Below, one piece after another: positions 45,387 to 56,830 of a stretch of DNA of 64,000 nt. Numbering within the stretch: position 1 is the stretch's first letter; each line of letters starts with the position of its first letter. The DNA comes from Merluccius polli (lineage: Eukaryota > Chordata > Actinopteri > Gadiformes > Merlucciidae), in NCBI GenBank assembly GCA_030340625.1, contig JAOPHQ010003696.1, positions 586,001 to 650,000 on the forward strand, given 5' to 3'. The notes under the pieces are model-generated. The model saw only the letters and a list, made by a program, of their open reading frames with translations, did no database searches and was not told the origin of the DNA. The position numbers and the translations under genes were made by a program.

Positions 45387-47023
45387 GGCCTTCACAGGAG
45401 GCTCCGCGGGTTCCCGTGTTCGACTCCATGGAGGATTTTCCACTCGAGCAGTCTCGTGACGATACTCTATGCTTTGCCTTTGACCAAGTGATAATAATTG
45501 ATGGTCACATGGTGCGCCCTGACGCAGCGTTAACGTATCCACATTTTTCATTGCGTAGGGACAGACTATACAGAGTGAGTCGTGACACTCAGACAGAGGA
45601 AATAACTACACAGTTGGTGGTACCGAAGAGCCACCGGGAAATAGTTTTCCAGGCGGCTCATTATAACCCAATGGCTGGACATATGGGGTGTGAGAAGACA
45701 CTGAACCGGGTAATGGCCCGATTCTATTGGCCAGGCATTTGGGCAGACGTGCGCCGCTGGTGCGCGTCTAGTCCCGAATGCCAACTGGTTAACCAGCCGG
45801 CCATCCCGAGAGCGCCGCTGTGGCCATTACCTCTAATGGAGGTGCCGTTCGAGTGCATCGGGATGGACCGCATCGGGCCATTTCACCGGAGCACACGCGG
45901 ATATCGATTTGTGTTAGTTCTGGTGGATTACGCAACGCGATATCCGGAGGCAGTGCCGCTGCGCACCATCTCTGCAAAGAGTGTGGCGCAGGCACTGTTT
46001 CAAGTTATCTCCCGAGTCGGGATCCCGAAAGAGATCCTGACTGACCAAGGCACACAATTTATGTCACGGACACTGGGAGAACTATACGGATTATTGGGCA
46101 TCAAGTCAATTCGAACCACGGTATACCACCCCCAAACGGACGGCCTCGTGGAGCGCCTGAATAAGACTTTGAAGTCCATGATCCGTAAGTTCGTGCACGA
46201 GGATAGTCGTAATTGGGATAGGTGGCTAGACCCTCTGTTGTTTGCAGTGCGCGAGGTACCCCAGGCCTCCACGAGATTTTCTCCCTTTGAACTACTGTTT
46301 GGCAGGACACCACGTGGGGTTTTGGACCTGGTTAAGGAAAGCTGGGAGGAGGGTCCGAGCCCGAGTAAGAACGAGGTGCAGTACGTCCTGGACCTGAGAG
46401 CAAAACTCCACACACTAGGACAGTTATCACGTGAGAATTTGCTACAGGCCCAGGAACGGCAGCAGCGGCTGTACAATAGAGGAGCTAGGCTAAGACAATT
46501 TTCACCGAGAGATAAAGTGCTTGTATTACTCCCTTCGTCTAACTCCAAATTACTCACCAAGTGGCAAGGACCCTTTGTGGTCACACGGCGAGTGGGTGAC
46601 AGGGGAGGGGCGACACAAATGTATCACCTCAACCTCCTTAAAGCGTGGAGAGAGGCGGAGCCTGTTTCTCTGGTGACGGTAATTACAGAAAGAGATGAGT
46701 TGGGGCCAGAGGTACTAAAATCGACCAATCCTGCCTCGCTCCTTTGTGGGGACCAGCTTTCACCGTCCCAGAGAGCAGACATAGACAGGTTGCAACAACG
46801 TTATGCGGATGTGTTCTCCCCCCGGTCGGGACGCACAAGCCTTATTCAACACCGGGTTGAGACTCACCCGGGTGTGACGGTGCGTTCACGGCCCTATCGG
46901 TTACCTGAGCACAAGAGAAAAGTGGTTCAGGCAGAATTGAAAGCCATGGTGGAGATGGGGGTAATAGAAGAGTCCAAAAGTGCCTGGTGTTCTGTTCTGT
47001 GTGGACTATTGCAAGGTGAATGA
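45387..47023 (+). pseudogene. int: integrase and start of RT of element B
   Basis: The open frame 45416-47023 (535 codons) gives: a leader ending in YRVSRDTQTEE; a zinc finger with H-x3-H (HYNPMAGHMGCEK) and CASSPECQ, where the first Cys of the expected C-x2-C is Ser; and the DDE core with D in IGMDRIGPF, D in LTDQGTQFMS and E in HPQTDGLVERLNKTLK. It continues into the C-terminal WQGPFVVTRRVGD and MYHLNLLKAW. The same frame then runs into RT (PGVTVRSRPYRLPEHKR, VIEESKSAWCS), proving that integrase lies directly before RT. At about 46988-47000 roughly a dozen codons of the next RT motif are missing and the frame changes, ending the ORF. Strongly similar in motif order to element A, but a different family. 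Confidence 0.93.
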
Positions 47024-48157
47024 GGTTTCACGGTTTGATGCCTATCCTATGCCCCGGGTGGACGAACTCCTAGATCGCCTGGGCACGGCTCGTTTTTTTA
47101 CAACGCTGGATTTAACCAAAGGCTACTGGCAGATTCCCTTATCTCCAGAGTCTAAGGAGAAAACGGCCTTCTCCACTCCGTACGGGTTGTACCAATTTGT
47201 CACACTTCCGTTCGGATTGTTCGAGGCCCCAGCCACATTCCAATGCCTCATGGACAGAGTGCTGCGTCCACATGCTGCATATGCTGCCGCCTATTTGGAT
47301 GATGTGATCATCCATAGTGGCACCTGGGCGGAGCATGTGCAGCAGGTGGCTGCGGTGCTCGAGTCACTGAGGCAGGCGGGGCTCACGGCCAATCCGAAGA
47401 AGTGTGCAGTTGGACGGAAGGAGGTACGGTATCTGGGGTACCACTTGGACGGTGGGCAGGTGCGTCCGCAGGTAGATAAGACAGCAGCGATTGCAGCCTG
47501 CCCAAGGCCCAAGACAAAAAAAGAGGTGCGGCGGTTTTTGGGGCTGGCCGGCTATTACCGGCGATTTATTCCAAACTTCGCGAAGCTGACCAGTCCCTTG
47601 ACCGACCTCACCCGAAAGGGTGCCTCAGATCCGGTCCAGTGGACGGAGCAGTGCCAGGAGTCGCTTGAGAGGGTAAAGCAGGCCCTCTGTGGGGAGCCCC
47701 TCCTCCACACACCTAACTTCTCTCTCCCATTTGTCTTGCAGGCTGATGCGTCGGGCAGAGGGCTGGGGGCCGTCCTGTCCCAGCAGGGTACAGGGCTTCG
47801 ACCGCCCGGTATTGTACATCAGCCAGAAGCTCTCTGAAAGGGAGGCCAGGTACAGCACCGTGGAGAGGGAGTGCCTGGCCATCTGGTGGGCGGTCGATGC
47901 CCTGCGGTATTACCTGCTGGGGCGCCCATTCACCCTCTGCTCGGACCACGCTCCTCTCCAGTGGCTCCACCGTATGAAAGATGTGAACAACCGGATCACC
48001 CGGTGGTATCTGGCACTGCAACCATTCAACTTCCGGGTGATCCATAGGTCGGGGGCGCAGGTGGTTGTGGCCGACTTCCTTTCCCGTTCCCATGGGGAGG
48101 AGGGGGGGAGTGGGTTAGGCCGGATGGCTCCCCGGCCTAAATCAGGCGGTGGAGGTA
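46980..48157 (+). pseudogene. pol: RT and RNase H of element B
   Basis: The frame 46980-47837 resumes RT after the deletion: FCVDYCKVNEVSRFDAYPMP, LDLTKGYWQIPL (first catalytic Asp), LPFGLFEAPATFQ and YLDD in AAYLDDVIIHS. Then FLGLAGYYRRFIPNF and the RNase H start LQADASGRGLGAVLSQQ. Near 47790 the frame changes again; RNase H continues in the frame that ends inside the 3' LTR with RPVLYISQKLSEREARYS, TVERECLAIWWAVDAL, CSDHAPLQWL and ADFLSRSH. Only a few dozen bases lie between the coding end and the LTR at 48158. Confidence 0.92.
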
Positions 48158-48468
48158 TGTGGGGGGGCGTGGTGCATCAGCCGCAAGGGGGAGCTGTGGA
48201 GAGGGCTCGGGAGAGCCGCGCCAGGTGAGAGTGATTGGCACACCTGGGTTCCATTGTAACTAATCACTCTCTCCCTTTATAAACGCAGTAGCGTGCTGGA
48301 CCTGGGAGGACCGGACCCAAGCACACGGGTCGGCGAACGGAGCCAGAGCTGGGCCGGCGGCGACGCCGGTGTGCGTGATCATTGTATATTGAAAATAAAA
48401 CATGTTCGAACGTAAACCGGCTGGTGTGATTCCCTATTGGAGAACCCCGTGGCATCTACCACGCCACA
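48158..48468 (+). repeat. 3' LTR of element B
   Basis: 311 bp, followed by the GCCTT TSD at 48469-48473. TATA box and AATAAA positions as in the 5' copy. Confidence 0.95.
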
Positions 48469-48473
48469 GCCTT

Positions 48474-48659
48474 CCTTGAAGAATTAAAAGTGTAAATGAA
48501 AGGTTGTGTGGCAAACACCATTAAGACCTGTACCTATATAGTAGCTCATTCAGAACAGACCTTATAATTGTTTTTATTAGCAATAGTGTCAATCACAGAG
48601 GGTCTATTGTGATACGTGGTGCGTTTTTTTGTTCTAAAAAAAAGCCATTTACATCACAA
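48474..48659. other. short unannotated spacer
   Basis: AT-rich flank between element B and a solo LTR. Nothing recognised. Confidence 0.6.
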
Positions 48660-48664
48660 GTAGC

Positions 48665-49115
48665 TGTCATGGCCACAGTGTGGTGCTGTGTGTTCTCCTC
48701 CTGTTTCGGCCACACCCCCTGCTTGTCTACTGCTCACACCTGGTCCGCATCAACTCATCAACTCCCCTTCAAATACACCTGGTTTCCCTGAGGTCGTCGC
48801 CAGATCGTACTACTAGACACCGTGGTAGTTACTCGTGCCTGGCTCCAGTGTATACTCTTTTTCTAGCAGTTCTTGTGCTGATTTTTCCATGCCTCACCTT
48901 TTGTTCTCTTTTTCTTAGTTTGTGGACCTTCACCCCCAGCCTGCCCGCCTCACTCCTTCCAGCCGATCCACCCCCACTCGCCAACCTGCTTCCTCCCCCC
49001 CCCCCCCCTCTGCATCGTTCCTGATTCATCCAATAAACCTGTTCATCTTCACTCCACTCCTGTACCGTCTCTGTGTTCCGCTATTGGGTCCAGCAGCTAT
49101 CGTGCCACCACAACA
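48665..49115 (+). mobile_element. solo LTR, 451 bp
   Basis: Starts TGTCATGGCC and ends CCACCACAACA, flanked by a perfect 5-bp TSD GTAGC at 48660-48664 and 49116-49120. A polyadenylation signal AATAAA lies near 49033, before a T/C-rich end. There is no internal retroelement sequence, so it is best explained by recombination between the two LTRs of a lost element. The orientation rests on the AATAAA. Confidence 0.85.
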
Positions 49116-49120
49116 GTAGC

Positions 49121-51176
49121 AGCATTTCACAATTACATCAAAATTAATAATACAAAAAACTTCTTTTTTTTTAATGTAAACATTTCCAAAAAACAATAAC
49201 ACCATACCAAGTAAATCCGTTTCACAACCAGTCGGCTGGAAGTGGAATTAATACCAATAAACAATATTAATTGCCTGGCACCAGATAAATAGAGAGAAGT
49301 AGAGAGAGAGACAATGGATACCTTGTCTCGACTGCCCAGAGAAAGATGGATGCTGCTATGACTCAAAGGATTTTAGTGTGGGACTAATCGATAGACTAGC
49401 TTTCATAGTAATGAAGTAAAAACTGAATATTTGCTTAGAGGCCAGATAGCGGTCTGTGCACACGAGTGTTGCAAATAATCAAATGGAAGATTTTCTTTAA
49501 AGAGCTAAGAAGTGTGAGCTCAGATGTGTATGTGGATTTCCATTTGTGTTTGCAGGTATATTGTGTGTGTATATGGCCCCATTGTATTTCAATATAAATG
49601 ATAGCGAGTGATGCTCCATAGTAATTGGAATTATATGGTAGGATGAGTCTACTTCTCTCAATAAAAGTAAATCTGGCAAAATAACTTCTAGCATCAAAAA
49701 CAATCAATCAACCTTTCTCTAAATAAAACCAAAAATCTTCAATATTTTGGTTTTACTCATTGAGATGAATAACTGCAAGGCAGATTTTATTTTAATTGTA
49801 CATCATGTTTCTGAGGCGACTGCGTATTAAGTGTAATCAACGCGGATTAGAAGAAAGGATACAGGGGAGAGAGCGTGAACGGCTACTTCTCTCTTAAGCG
49901 TTAATGACTTTGCCAAGCCGGCTGTAACACATCGCTAGGTAATTAAATGATATAGGCTAAGCAATCGACGAGCACAGCTTATATTAGATGTGGTGCTTAA
50001 TGTGACGAGACAAATCCGAGCAGCGTATTGATTAGCCACTTAATGTCCCAGGCCCCGCCTCAACCCTCCACCACCATTTTTTTCCCCAGTCATTACAGGT
50101 GCTGGGAGGAATTTGTTGTGTCTGCGAGTTGCGATGCATACAGAAAAATGAAAGAAAAGAAGATAACATGTATGGATTATATGCTGTGAGTTGCTGAATT
50201 GCATTGTTTCCATGTTACTTATTTGTGGTTCAAATCAATGAGCTTTGCTGATGGCTAAACACTGTATTTACCTTGTCGCCTGCAGCCTGAAAACCTTCAG
50301 GTCTTTCATATCTGAACACTCCCCCCACCTACCCCTATAATGGCTGTGTCATATACATTTCAGAGCCTCCAAAAGCCCAAGGAGACCCAGAGTTTGGACT
50401 GTGGGGGTTCCAGGAAATGAATGGGCGGGTGAGACAATGGATGGATGGGTGAGGAAGATATTGTTTGCCACTCCCATCCAGAAACGTCGATAGCACAGGC
50501 TCCTTGGCCCAGCATTAATACAGATCAATAAGGGCAGCGGTGGTTAGGGATGAGTTTCTTTAAGGTGACACAAGGGGGTTATGGGGAACAAAGTGAGGTG
50601 CAGCGACGTCATCCCAAAGTCCCCCAATGAGAATCACCATGGAAACAAACCCATGGAAACAAACCCAACCTTATTGATACGGCAATTATACACCTCATTC
50701 AGGTTAGTTGAAAGAAAGTGTTGCTGTGTAGCTTTGAAGGTCCATGTTATTTCTCTAACATGGACCTAAGACGTGTAGAGCGGGAACAATGTCATACAAT
50801 TGGCATAGTTAGCCAACGGGTAGCTTAATATATTCTAAATATGTATGACAAAATGCATACCTATCGCCCTTTCCCAACCCATTTTGGTAGGAGGATTTTC
50901 ATATCTGGCACCATTTTCAATCGTATGTTTTCAAAAAGTTCTAATTCTGAGGTTATAGGGGCAGTCCACAGGGGAAGGACTTGGAGCCTGAAAGGTGTAA
51001 GTGGTTGCTGTGCTATGACTTTATGATTTTGTGGCTGAATAGTAACGGGTTGATGTGGTAATCCATATGTTAAATTATGCTTTGTTAAGTGGCTGGTTTT
51101 CCAGCAGGAAAATACCTTGTGTCGGCAACTTTCTTACCTGTGCTGGACTATGGTGGCCTCCTTTATGCCAATAGAC
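49121..51176. other. unannotated region, possible conserved non-coding segment
   Basis: No gene recognised. The stretch about 49800-50060 has little simple repeat, balanced composition and several TAAT/ATTA homeodomain-type cores (for example GGTAATTAAATGATA), the look of a conserved non-coding element. Conservation cannot be seen from one sequence. Confidence 0.4.
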
Positions 51177-51290
51177 CAGGGGTGGCCAACCCACGGCTCC
51201 CGAGCCGCATGCGGCTCTTTGCCTGGTTTCATGCGGCCATTTTCATGTACGCCATTTTTGTTGACCTTTCTATCAATGAAGTCGACAAGA
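51177..51290. repeat. hAT element end, CAGGGGTGGCCAACC type
   Basis: CAGGGGTGGCCAACCCACGG followed by GAGCCGCATGCGGCTCTTTG is the typical terminal sequence of a widespread vertebrate hAT group (Zaphod-like). The matching right end and TSD were not found, so the copy is truncated or the end is disrupted by the SINE region downstream. Confidence 0.6.
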
Positions 51291-51749
51291 CTTCGATTAG
51301 TCATCAATGACGTCATTATATACACACACAAAAAAACACACGGAGATGGAAGGGCTGTCTAAAAAATGAGCAACTTGTATTGAAAAGATTGACAACCAGT
51401 TACAGTATATAGTGCATATTCACGACTGTCTACAAATAATACAGTAACAGGCCTATTATATTATGTAATGAAAATATATAATCCAACATTCAAAATGTCT
51501 GATTGCATGTCAGCAATTACATGGGGAGAAAAAAAATGTACAGCAATACATTTGTTTGGCATAGGCCTACAAATCAAAGCAATAGCCTGCAACTCGGCAG
51601 AAAACAAGACTATAAGGAGTTAAGTTTTAACAAAACATCCACCTTAAATTGTTTGATAGATCTCCAATTTAACTGCACAACAGAAAAATCCACGGATGAA
51701 TCTAAAGAAAAATCTACATCCGCCCGGACGTAGGGCCCACACCACCAAC

Positions 51750-52040
51750 TCTATTTTTTTTTTTAACCTTTATTCATTCAGGGAAGTTTAACTGAGAGGA
51801 AGCCTCTTTTTTGCAGAAACACCCTGATCACATTCACAGCTGGAAAGCTACCCAGTACAACCACAGTCTGACCTGTTGACCATTGAGCAGGTCAACTGGA
51901 GCAGGTGGGGTTAAGGGCCTTGCACAAGGGCACAAGTGGTGGTAATGAGGGAGGGGCAAGCTCTGCTTTTTCACTTTCCCTACCTAGAATTATCCTGCCG
52001 GTCCAGGGATTGAACCAGCGACCTTCTCATCACAAACTCA
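51750..52040 (-). mobile_element. tRNA-derived SINE, antisense
   Basis: On the minus strand a Pol III B box GGTTCAATCCC (52016-52006) is followed by a conserved body (CTTGTGCAAGGCCCTTAACC, AAAGAGGCTTCCTCTCAGTT, AATAAAGGTT) and an A-rich tail (51751-51762 on the plus strand is poly-T). The A box is not recognisable, so the 5' end is truncated or decayed. Non-coding retroposon that needs LINE machinery. Confidence 0.75.
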
Positions 52041-52275
52041 CTTCTCTAATCTTTATCTATTTATGCATTAATGGTCAACTTAAGCTTACGATAACAAAAA
52101 AGAATAATTTATTCACAGTCTTTGCCTTTACGTTCCTGGTTTGCATGTAAAAAGATGAGGGCATCGTGGGCAGAATGAAGGCTTGATCGCTGTTGGGTGA
52201 TGGTATTCCCAGCCAGAATGAAAACCCTTTCGCTAGGGGTACTGTAAGCTGGAATGGCCAAGTAGCGTCTAGGGA

Positions 52276-52380
52276 TGGGTCATGATTTTCGAATTTTCGA
52301 ATAGTCGTTACATTATAAAGTTAGAAAGATATTGGATACTCATAGATATTCACGCCACAAATTACTGCACATAATATAGC
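52276..52380. repeat. hAT fragment related to the 6124-7232 element
   Basis: TAGGGATGGGTCATGATTTT at the left, then TTAGAAAGATATTGGATA, which is the inverse of TATCTAATATCTTTCTAA near 6310-6330 in the nested hAT. Right end not found. Confidence 0.55.
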
Positions 52381-52825
52381 GAGTCCCTGTCTAGCGGTGT
52401 ATACCTGCCCAGGTATGGCCTACACAGACCTATGTGTACATTGGTGGAAACTACCGCGGACTAAAAAAACATTGCGGAAATGTTCGATGTTAATAATCAT
52501 GGACCTCCTTGGCTGCAGTGGTATAGCAAAGCATTTTCCACTTTCATAGTGGGGTCCGAAAAGTTGCTTATAATCACTCTTCGTCATGTTTTTTTTTACC
52601 ATTACCGGCTAAGTCTGTGTTTGCTGCAGCAAAAACTCACTACCTACTGTCCATAATGCAATTCAGTAGAGTGCAACCTCAACGAAATTCATTCAATTCA
52701 TTATCCAACAACAATACCACAAACTGTTATTATGTGTGCGTATTGCTCTTATACATTTATTTTGTCTCATCAATAATGATCAAACAAACAAAAAAAGTGA
52801 AGTGTTTGTCTATGCCATGCCTGCA

Positions 52826-54230
52826 CAGGGCTGCCAAGTTTCAGAAAATGACAAGAGTGAGACATTAGTGTCGATGCGTTCAGCCACCGACGGCTGAAAA
52901 AAATCGGCGGCGGCGAAAAAAATGTGGCCTTTTTTAACATCGATTTGGCCTGTTTTAACGTCGATTTATACCTTAAGACTGATGTCCTCACCTCCATGCC
53001 AGCTGTTCTCCCTAATTAACCAGAAATTAGAAATTAAAATTGTACCAAGAATTTTGACGAAATACATTTATTTGTCAATATTTCATTTCAACCAACTCTC
53101 CATCCTTTAGCTGGGGACAGGTGTTTGTCGCAGATTTTGATGCCTTGATGACAAAGGCAGGGGGCTCCCACTTAAAACACTGTGGCTCAAGGCTCGCCAT
53201 CTTCACTGTCATGATGGATGATAGAGTTCCCTCAAGAGCCAAACTGTTTCGGGTTTTGGTTTTGTTCAGTCCAACCACAGAGAAAACTGTGCAAGCAGGA
53301 GAACGTCAAGTGGGTTTTAAAGGTCTCATCTCATCGTTTTTTCATTAATTTTGCGGTGGTCTCTAGTGTTAATAAATACCCTCAGTACCGGTTTTGGTTA
53401 AAAAAAATGCTCTGCCGCGCCTGTTTCATGCTGTTTTAGTTTGGTGGGGGAGGTGGGGGGGGCGAACGACACGATTTCGCCTCTCATCATGAATATGCAT
53501 GACATGCTAATGAACTCGCCTCTGGTTGGCTAACAGCACTGTGACGCTACCTCCAGTGCGCAGTGAGGATTTTTCCGCTCCATATTCAACTAGTGCGAGA
53601 CGAGTCGAGAATCGCGACTGTGCTGTTGCACAGTCCTGCTACTTCCTGACTTTCGGTGGGCGGTAGCGGAGGCGAGGCCATGAATACTAATTCACGGACT
53701 GACATCAATCCGTGGGGCTTTTCTCATCCGCTGATTTTTCTCAGTGTTTTTTTCTCTGTTCTTTCATTGCCAAATACAGGCAATGGGGGTAGAAGAACGT
53801 TTTCACGCGCAGCACGCACATGCAACTCGGTGAGACCTATAGTATTTCAACAAAAACAAGTATTAAACTGTTTCTCGCGGAATGAGACCTTTAAATGTCG
53901 GCGCTGTTGTGTGTGAAAGGTAGTTAGAGATGCCAAGCCCCGCCTTACGTTGCTTCTGATTGGTTTATATTGCGTGGTGCCTTCCGTGGTTGGTTAGATT
54001 TAGGCACAAATGACTGATGGATTGGTTTGGGATTGGTTATCTAGGTCAGTCAATCAGAGTTACTCGAACTACGGCAAGCCGCGAGGACCAAAGTTTATTA
54101 TCATTAAAAAAATGAATATAGAGTATTGAATGGGGAAATAAGCGTGAGAAATGTCAAGTGTGGCGTGTGGTGTGAGAATGGGTCAAATTGCGTGACTGTC
54201 ACACTCAAAGCGTGATGCTTGGCAGCTCTG
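52826..54230. mobile_element. non-autonomous hAT-like element with 6-bp TSD
   Basis: Ends CAGGGCTGCCAAGTT (52826) and, inverted, CAGAGCTGCCAAGCA (from 54230), flanked by CCTGCA at 52820-52825 and 54231-54236. CAG ends with a 6-bp duplication match the group of the 5987-7496 element. The interior contains a TTAA-flanked element (53322-53890). No transposase recognised. Confidence 0.8.
53322..53890. mobile_element. TTAA-flanked TIR element nested in the hAT
   Basis: Ends AGGTCTCAT (53322) and ATGAGACCT (ending 53890) are perfect inverted repeats over 9 bp, each directly flanked by TTAA (53318-53321 and 53891-53894). A TTAA target is shared by piggyBac and Kolobok elements; the ends do not decide between them. 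569 bp, non-coding. Confidence 0.7.
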
Positions 54231-54880
54231 CCTGCATGTTAACTTTGGAGAAGTATCACTTTAAATGTGGCATGGACTTTGTGTCCTACATGTTCAGAAG
54301 TTGTCCCACTCACTTGGGCTGAAACACCTTAGGTTATCTATCCAGAATTGAGGGTTGAACCATGTGGATTAAGAAAGGTAATTTCTATGGACACACATAA
54401 TTTGTCACAGAAATCTCACTTCATGGTAGACTGATTTCCCCTGAGAAGACCCTAGCTACGAAAGGTTATGTATGGACTATAATATTAAATAGCCCTAACA
54501 CTTTACCTGGATAGTCCACAGTTGAGTATCAACATTGTCTCAGTTTAGTGTCAGTTGACGCTCACTTGACATGTCAACATTGTGTAAGTTGACACTCAAT
54601 GAGGTTATCAAGAACATATCCACATATAATCAATTTTGTTTGTTATCTGACTATTGACTGAATTTCGTTATATAATCAACATGTCAAGTCAATAGCAACT
54701 ATCCATCAATTTGTATCCCCCCAAACGACAACCAGAACAAACTAGCCCAAAAAAAAATATATATATTTTTTTTTTAAACTCTTTTTTAAAACAGATTTTA
54801 TTGGGTATTTTCCAAAAAGTTAAAATGATACAACTTTATACATTATGCACATATTGTGTATAAGTAGTCTCGTTGAACCG

Positions 54881-54911
54881 ACATACATACATACATACAT
54901 ACATACATACA

Positions 54912-54941
<30 letters not shown>
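54881..54941. repeat. (ACAT)n microsatellite, about 15 units
   Basis: Perfect tetranucleotide repeat. Confidence 0.95.
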
Positions 54942-54942
<1 letters not shown>

Positions 54943-55519
54943 CTAGCGCTCCTACCCCCATGTTTAAGTTTTATGGGCAGGGCCCTGAGAGTTCTTACAA
55001 CAAATATATTTATTGCTTCCTAATTATTATCCTAAATTTAAATGAATTGTTAACTATGTTGTTTGGGCCTCCGTGGAGTGAATTCACTTCTACCTAATAA
55101 GCAAACAATCAAAAATAATCCACAGTTGAGTAATGCTTTGCCTTGAGGTTACACAGTACATCCATTTGTCTGTCTCTCTCCCCAGCATGCACCATTCACA
55201 CTTGTGTAATAGAATGTGATAACAAATCTGCTTTCATTTGACTAACACCCACACTGAGCAGCTAACACTTATCTTAACTCAACCTCTGATTCAGAGATTG
55301 GTAAAAGGATTTTGTTGTTGTTTTCCAGCCATTAAAGACTCAAAACACAGAGGATGAAAATGGATGAAAATATGTACTTCTTTTTCACAGCACTTATTTT
55401 TTAAATCAACTTGAAAACATACAGTATATATTTTAGTATCTGTTTTCACACAGCAACAGCCTATCGCTTCCCCTCTGAAAGGTTCTAAATGGCTGTGGAC
55501 CAGGGTTAATATCAATCTC

Positions 55520-55522
<3 letters not shown>

Positions 55523-55591
<69 letters not shown>
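55523..55591. repeat. (CT)n microsatellite
   Basis: About 34 nearly perfect CT units. Confidence 0.93.
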
Positions 55592-55908
55592 GTTACATTT
55601 GAAGTTAGTTTGTTTCATGTGTCCTCAGATGATGAGCCTGTTTGGCTGTATCTTCCCAAAAAAATCCCATCCTATTTTATGAAAGAATGATTACTGGAAG
55701 CATAGGAAACACAAAAAAAGTCCCAGCAGGTCTACTCTTATTTTTGTATTAGGCTCTGTATTGGGATGTTTGGTGCTGGGGCATGTAGATTTGGAGGGCA
55801 TGATACTGAGGTTATTATTACAGAGAAAATACAAGGAACTGAAAGCTATCATGTGGGGGTTAATTGAACATGTTACATCATGGTCAGTGTGAGACAATGG
55901 GTTTGAGA

Positions 55909-56822
55909 TAGTGATGGGTCGTGGAACGAGTCAGCTCTGGGTTAACTATTGGAGCCGACTGACCTATCTGAAGAGAAGAAAGATATGTTTTTATACATAT
56001 TATTTAGCAGTAAAGTGTAGGCACATGTTTTTCACAAAATCTGATTTAAAAATACATTAGATAAATTCCTCCTTCACAACTGTTCCAAGAAATTACTAAT
56101 AATCAGAACAACTGACGTAGTCCACATTTTCAATAATGTAGCCTAATGTCCAGCCATGACATGTATAATTTCATCCAACAAAATTAAATAATACCCAGCA
56201 CATCGTAAAACAAAGACACAACTATTATAAAATTCATTATCACATTAAATGGGTGGCACTAAACAACTCATCTGGGATCAAGCAGTCTTACGATGTGAGA
56301 GCAGAACTTCTGGGGTAGACGGCACAGAGCCTGGGCCGGAAACCAGAAACTGCAAGGGGTGGAGTTACGCATTGTTTCCTGTTTCGTAACGGAGATATTC
56401 TACCAAGGAAATGTATCCACACAAGTGGATGAAGCTTTCAGAAGGGGATTTTATTAAGTGTATTTCTACAGTGGCCAGTCTACGGTGTTCATTTGAAGCT
56501 TTTTTACAGTTTACTAGCGCTGTCCGAGTTTGTGTTCAATCACGCGCTTACAGATCCCCACCTCCAACAACATGATTGATGGAAAAACAAATATGAAGCA
56601 AAAGGAAGTGAAACGCCCGGTTCACCCAGATTTGAGCCCATCTGCCATCAGACTTCAGAAGTGAATCAAAAGTCTGATTTGTGAGACAACAAAACAACCA
56701 ATATTAACACATTGTATATAGGAAAACATTTATTAACAAAGGGAGCCGAAAGAGCCGGCTCTTATTGGTGAGCTGAGCCAAATGATCTGACTCACTGAAA
56801 AGAGTCGGAATGTCCATCACTA
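55909..56822. mobile_element. non-autonomous hAT element, 914 bp
   Basis: Ends TAGTGATGGGTCGTGGAACG and, inverted, TAGTGATGGACATTCCGACT, with an 8-bp TSD GTTTGAGA at 55901-55908 and 56823-56830. Subterminal GAGTCAGCTC/GAGCCGGCTC motifs occur on both sides. No coding capacity. Confidence 0.88.
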
Positions 56823-56830
56823 GTTTGAGA

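Larger units (their letters stand above)
35193..48468 (+). mobile_element. Gmr1-like Ty3/gypsy LTR retrotransposon (element B), with nested hAT and antisense gypsy elements
   Basis: 311-bp LTRs (35193-35503, 48158-48468) with TG...CA ends are flanked by GCCTT at 35188-35192 and 48469-48473. By my count they differ at seven positions, about 2.3 percent. Internal order on the plus strand is gag, protease, integrase, RT, RNase H, so integrase again precedes RT as in element A and the Gmr1 group. A 3,068-bp hAT (36304-39371) sits in gag, and a 5,383-bp antisense gypsy element (39999-45381) sits between protease and integrase. Without these the element is about 4.8 kb. Own lesions: a gag stop (35818-35820), a gag start frameshift, a protease frameshift, a short RT deletion and an RNase H frameshift. 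Confidence 0.95.
54237..55900. other. unannotated region with microsatellites
   Basis: No gene recognised. It holds a short palindrome-rich stretch near 54530-54600 (TGTCAACATTGTGTAAGTTGACA), an (ACAT)n repeat and a (CT)n repeat. Confidence 0.6.

Noticed and set aside
53121..53348. 75-codon ORF (starting MFVADFDALMTKAGG) inside the hAT at 52826-54230
   Set aside because: It crosses the left boundary of the TTAA-flanked insertion and has no transposase motif.
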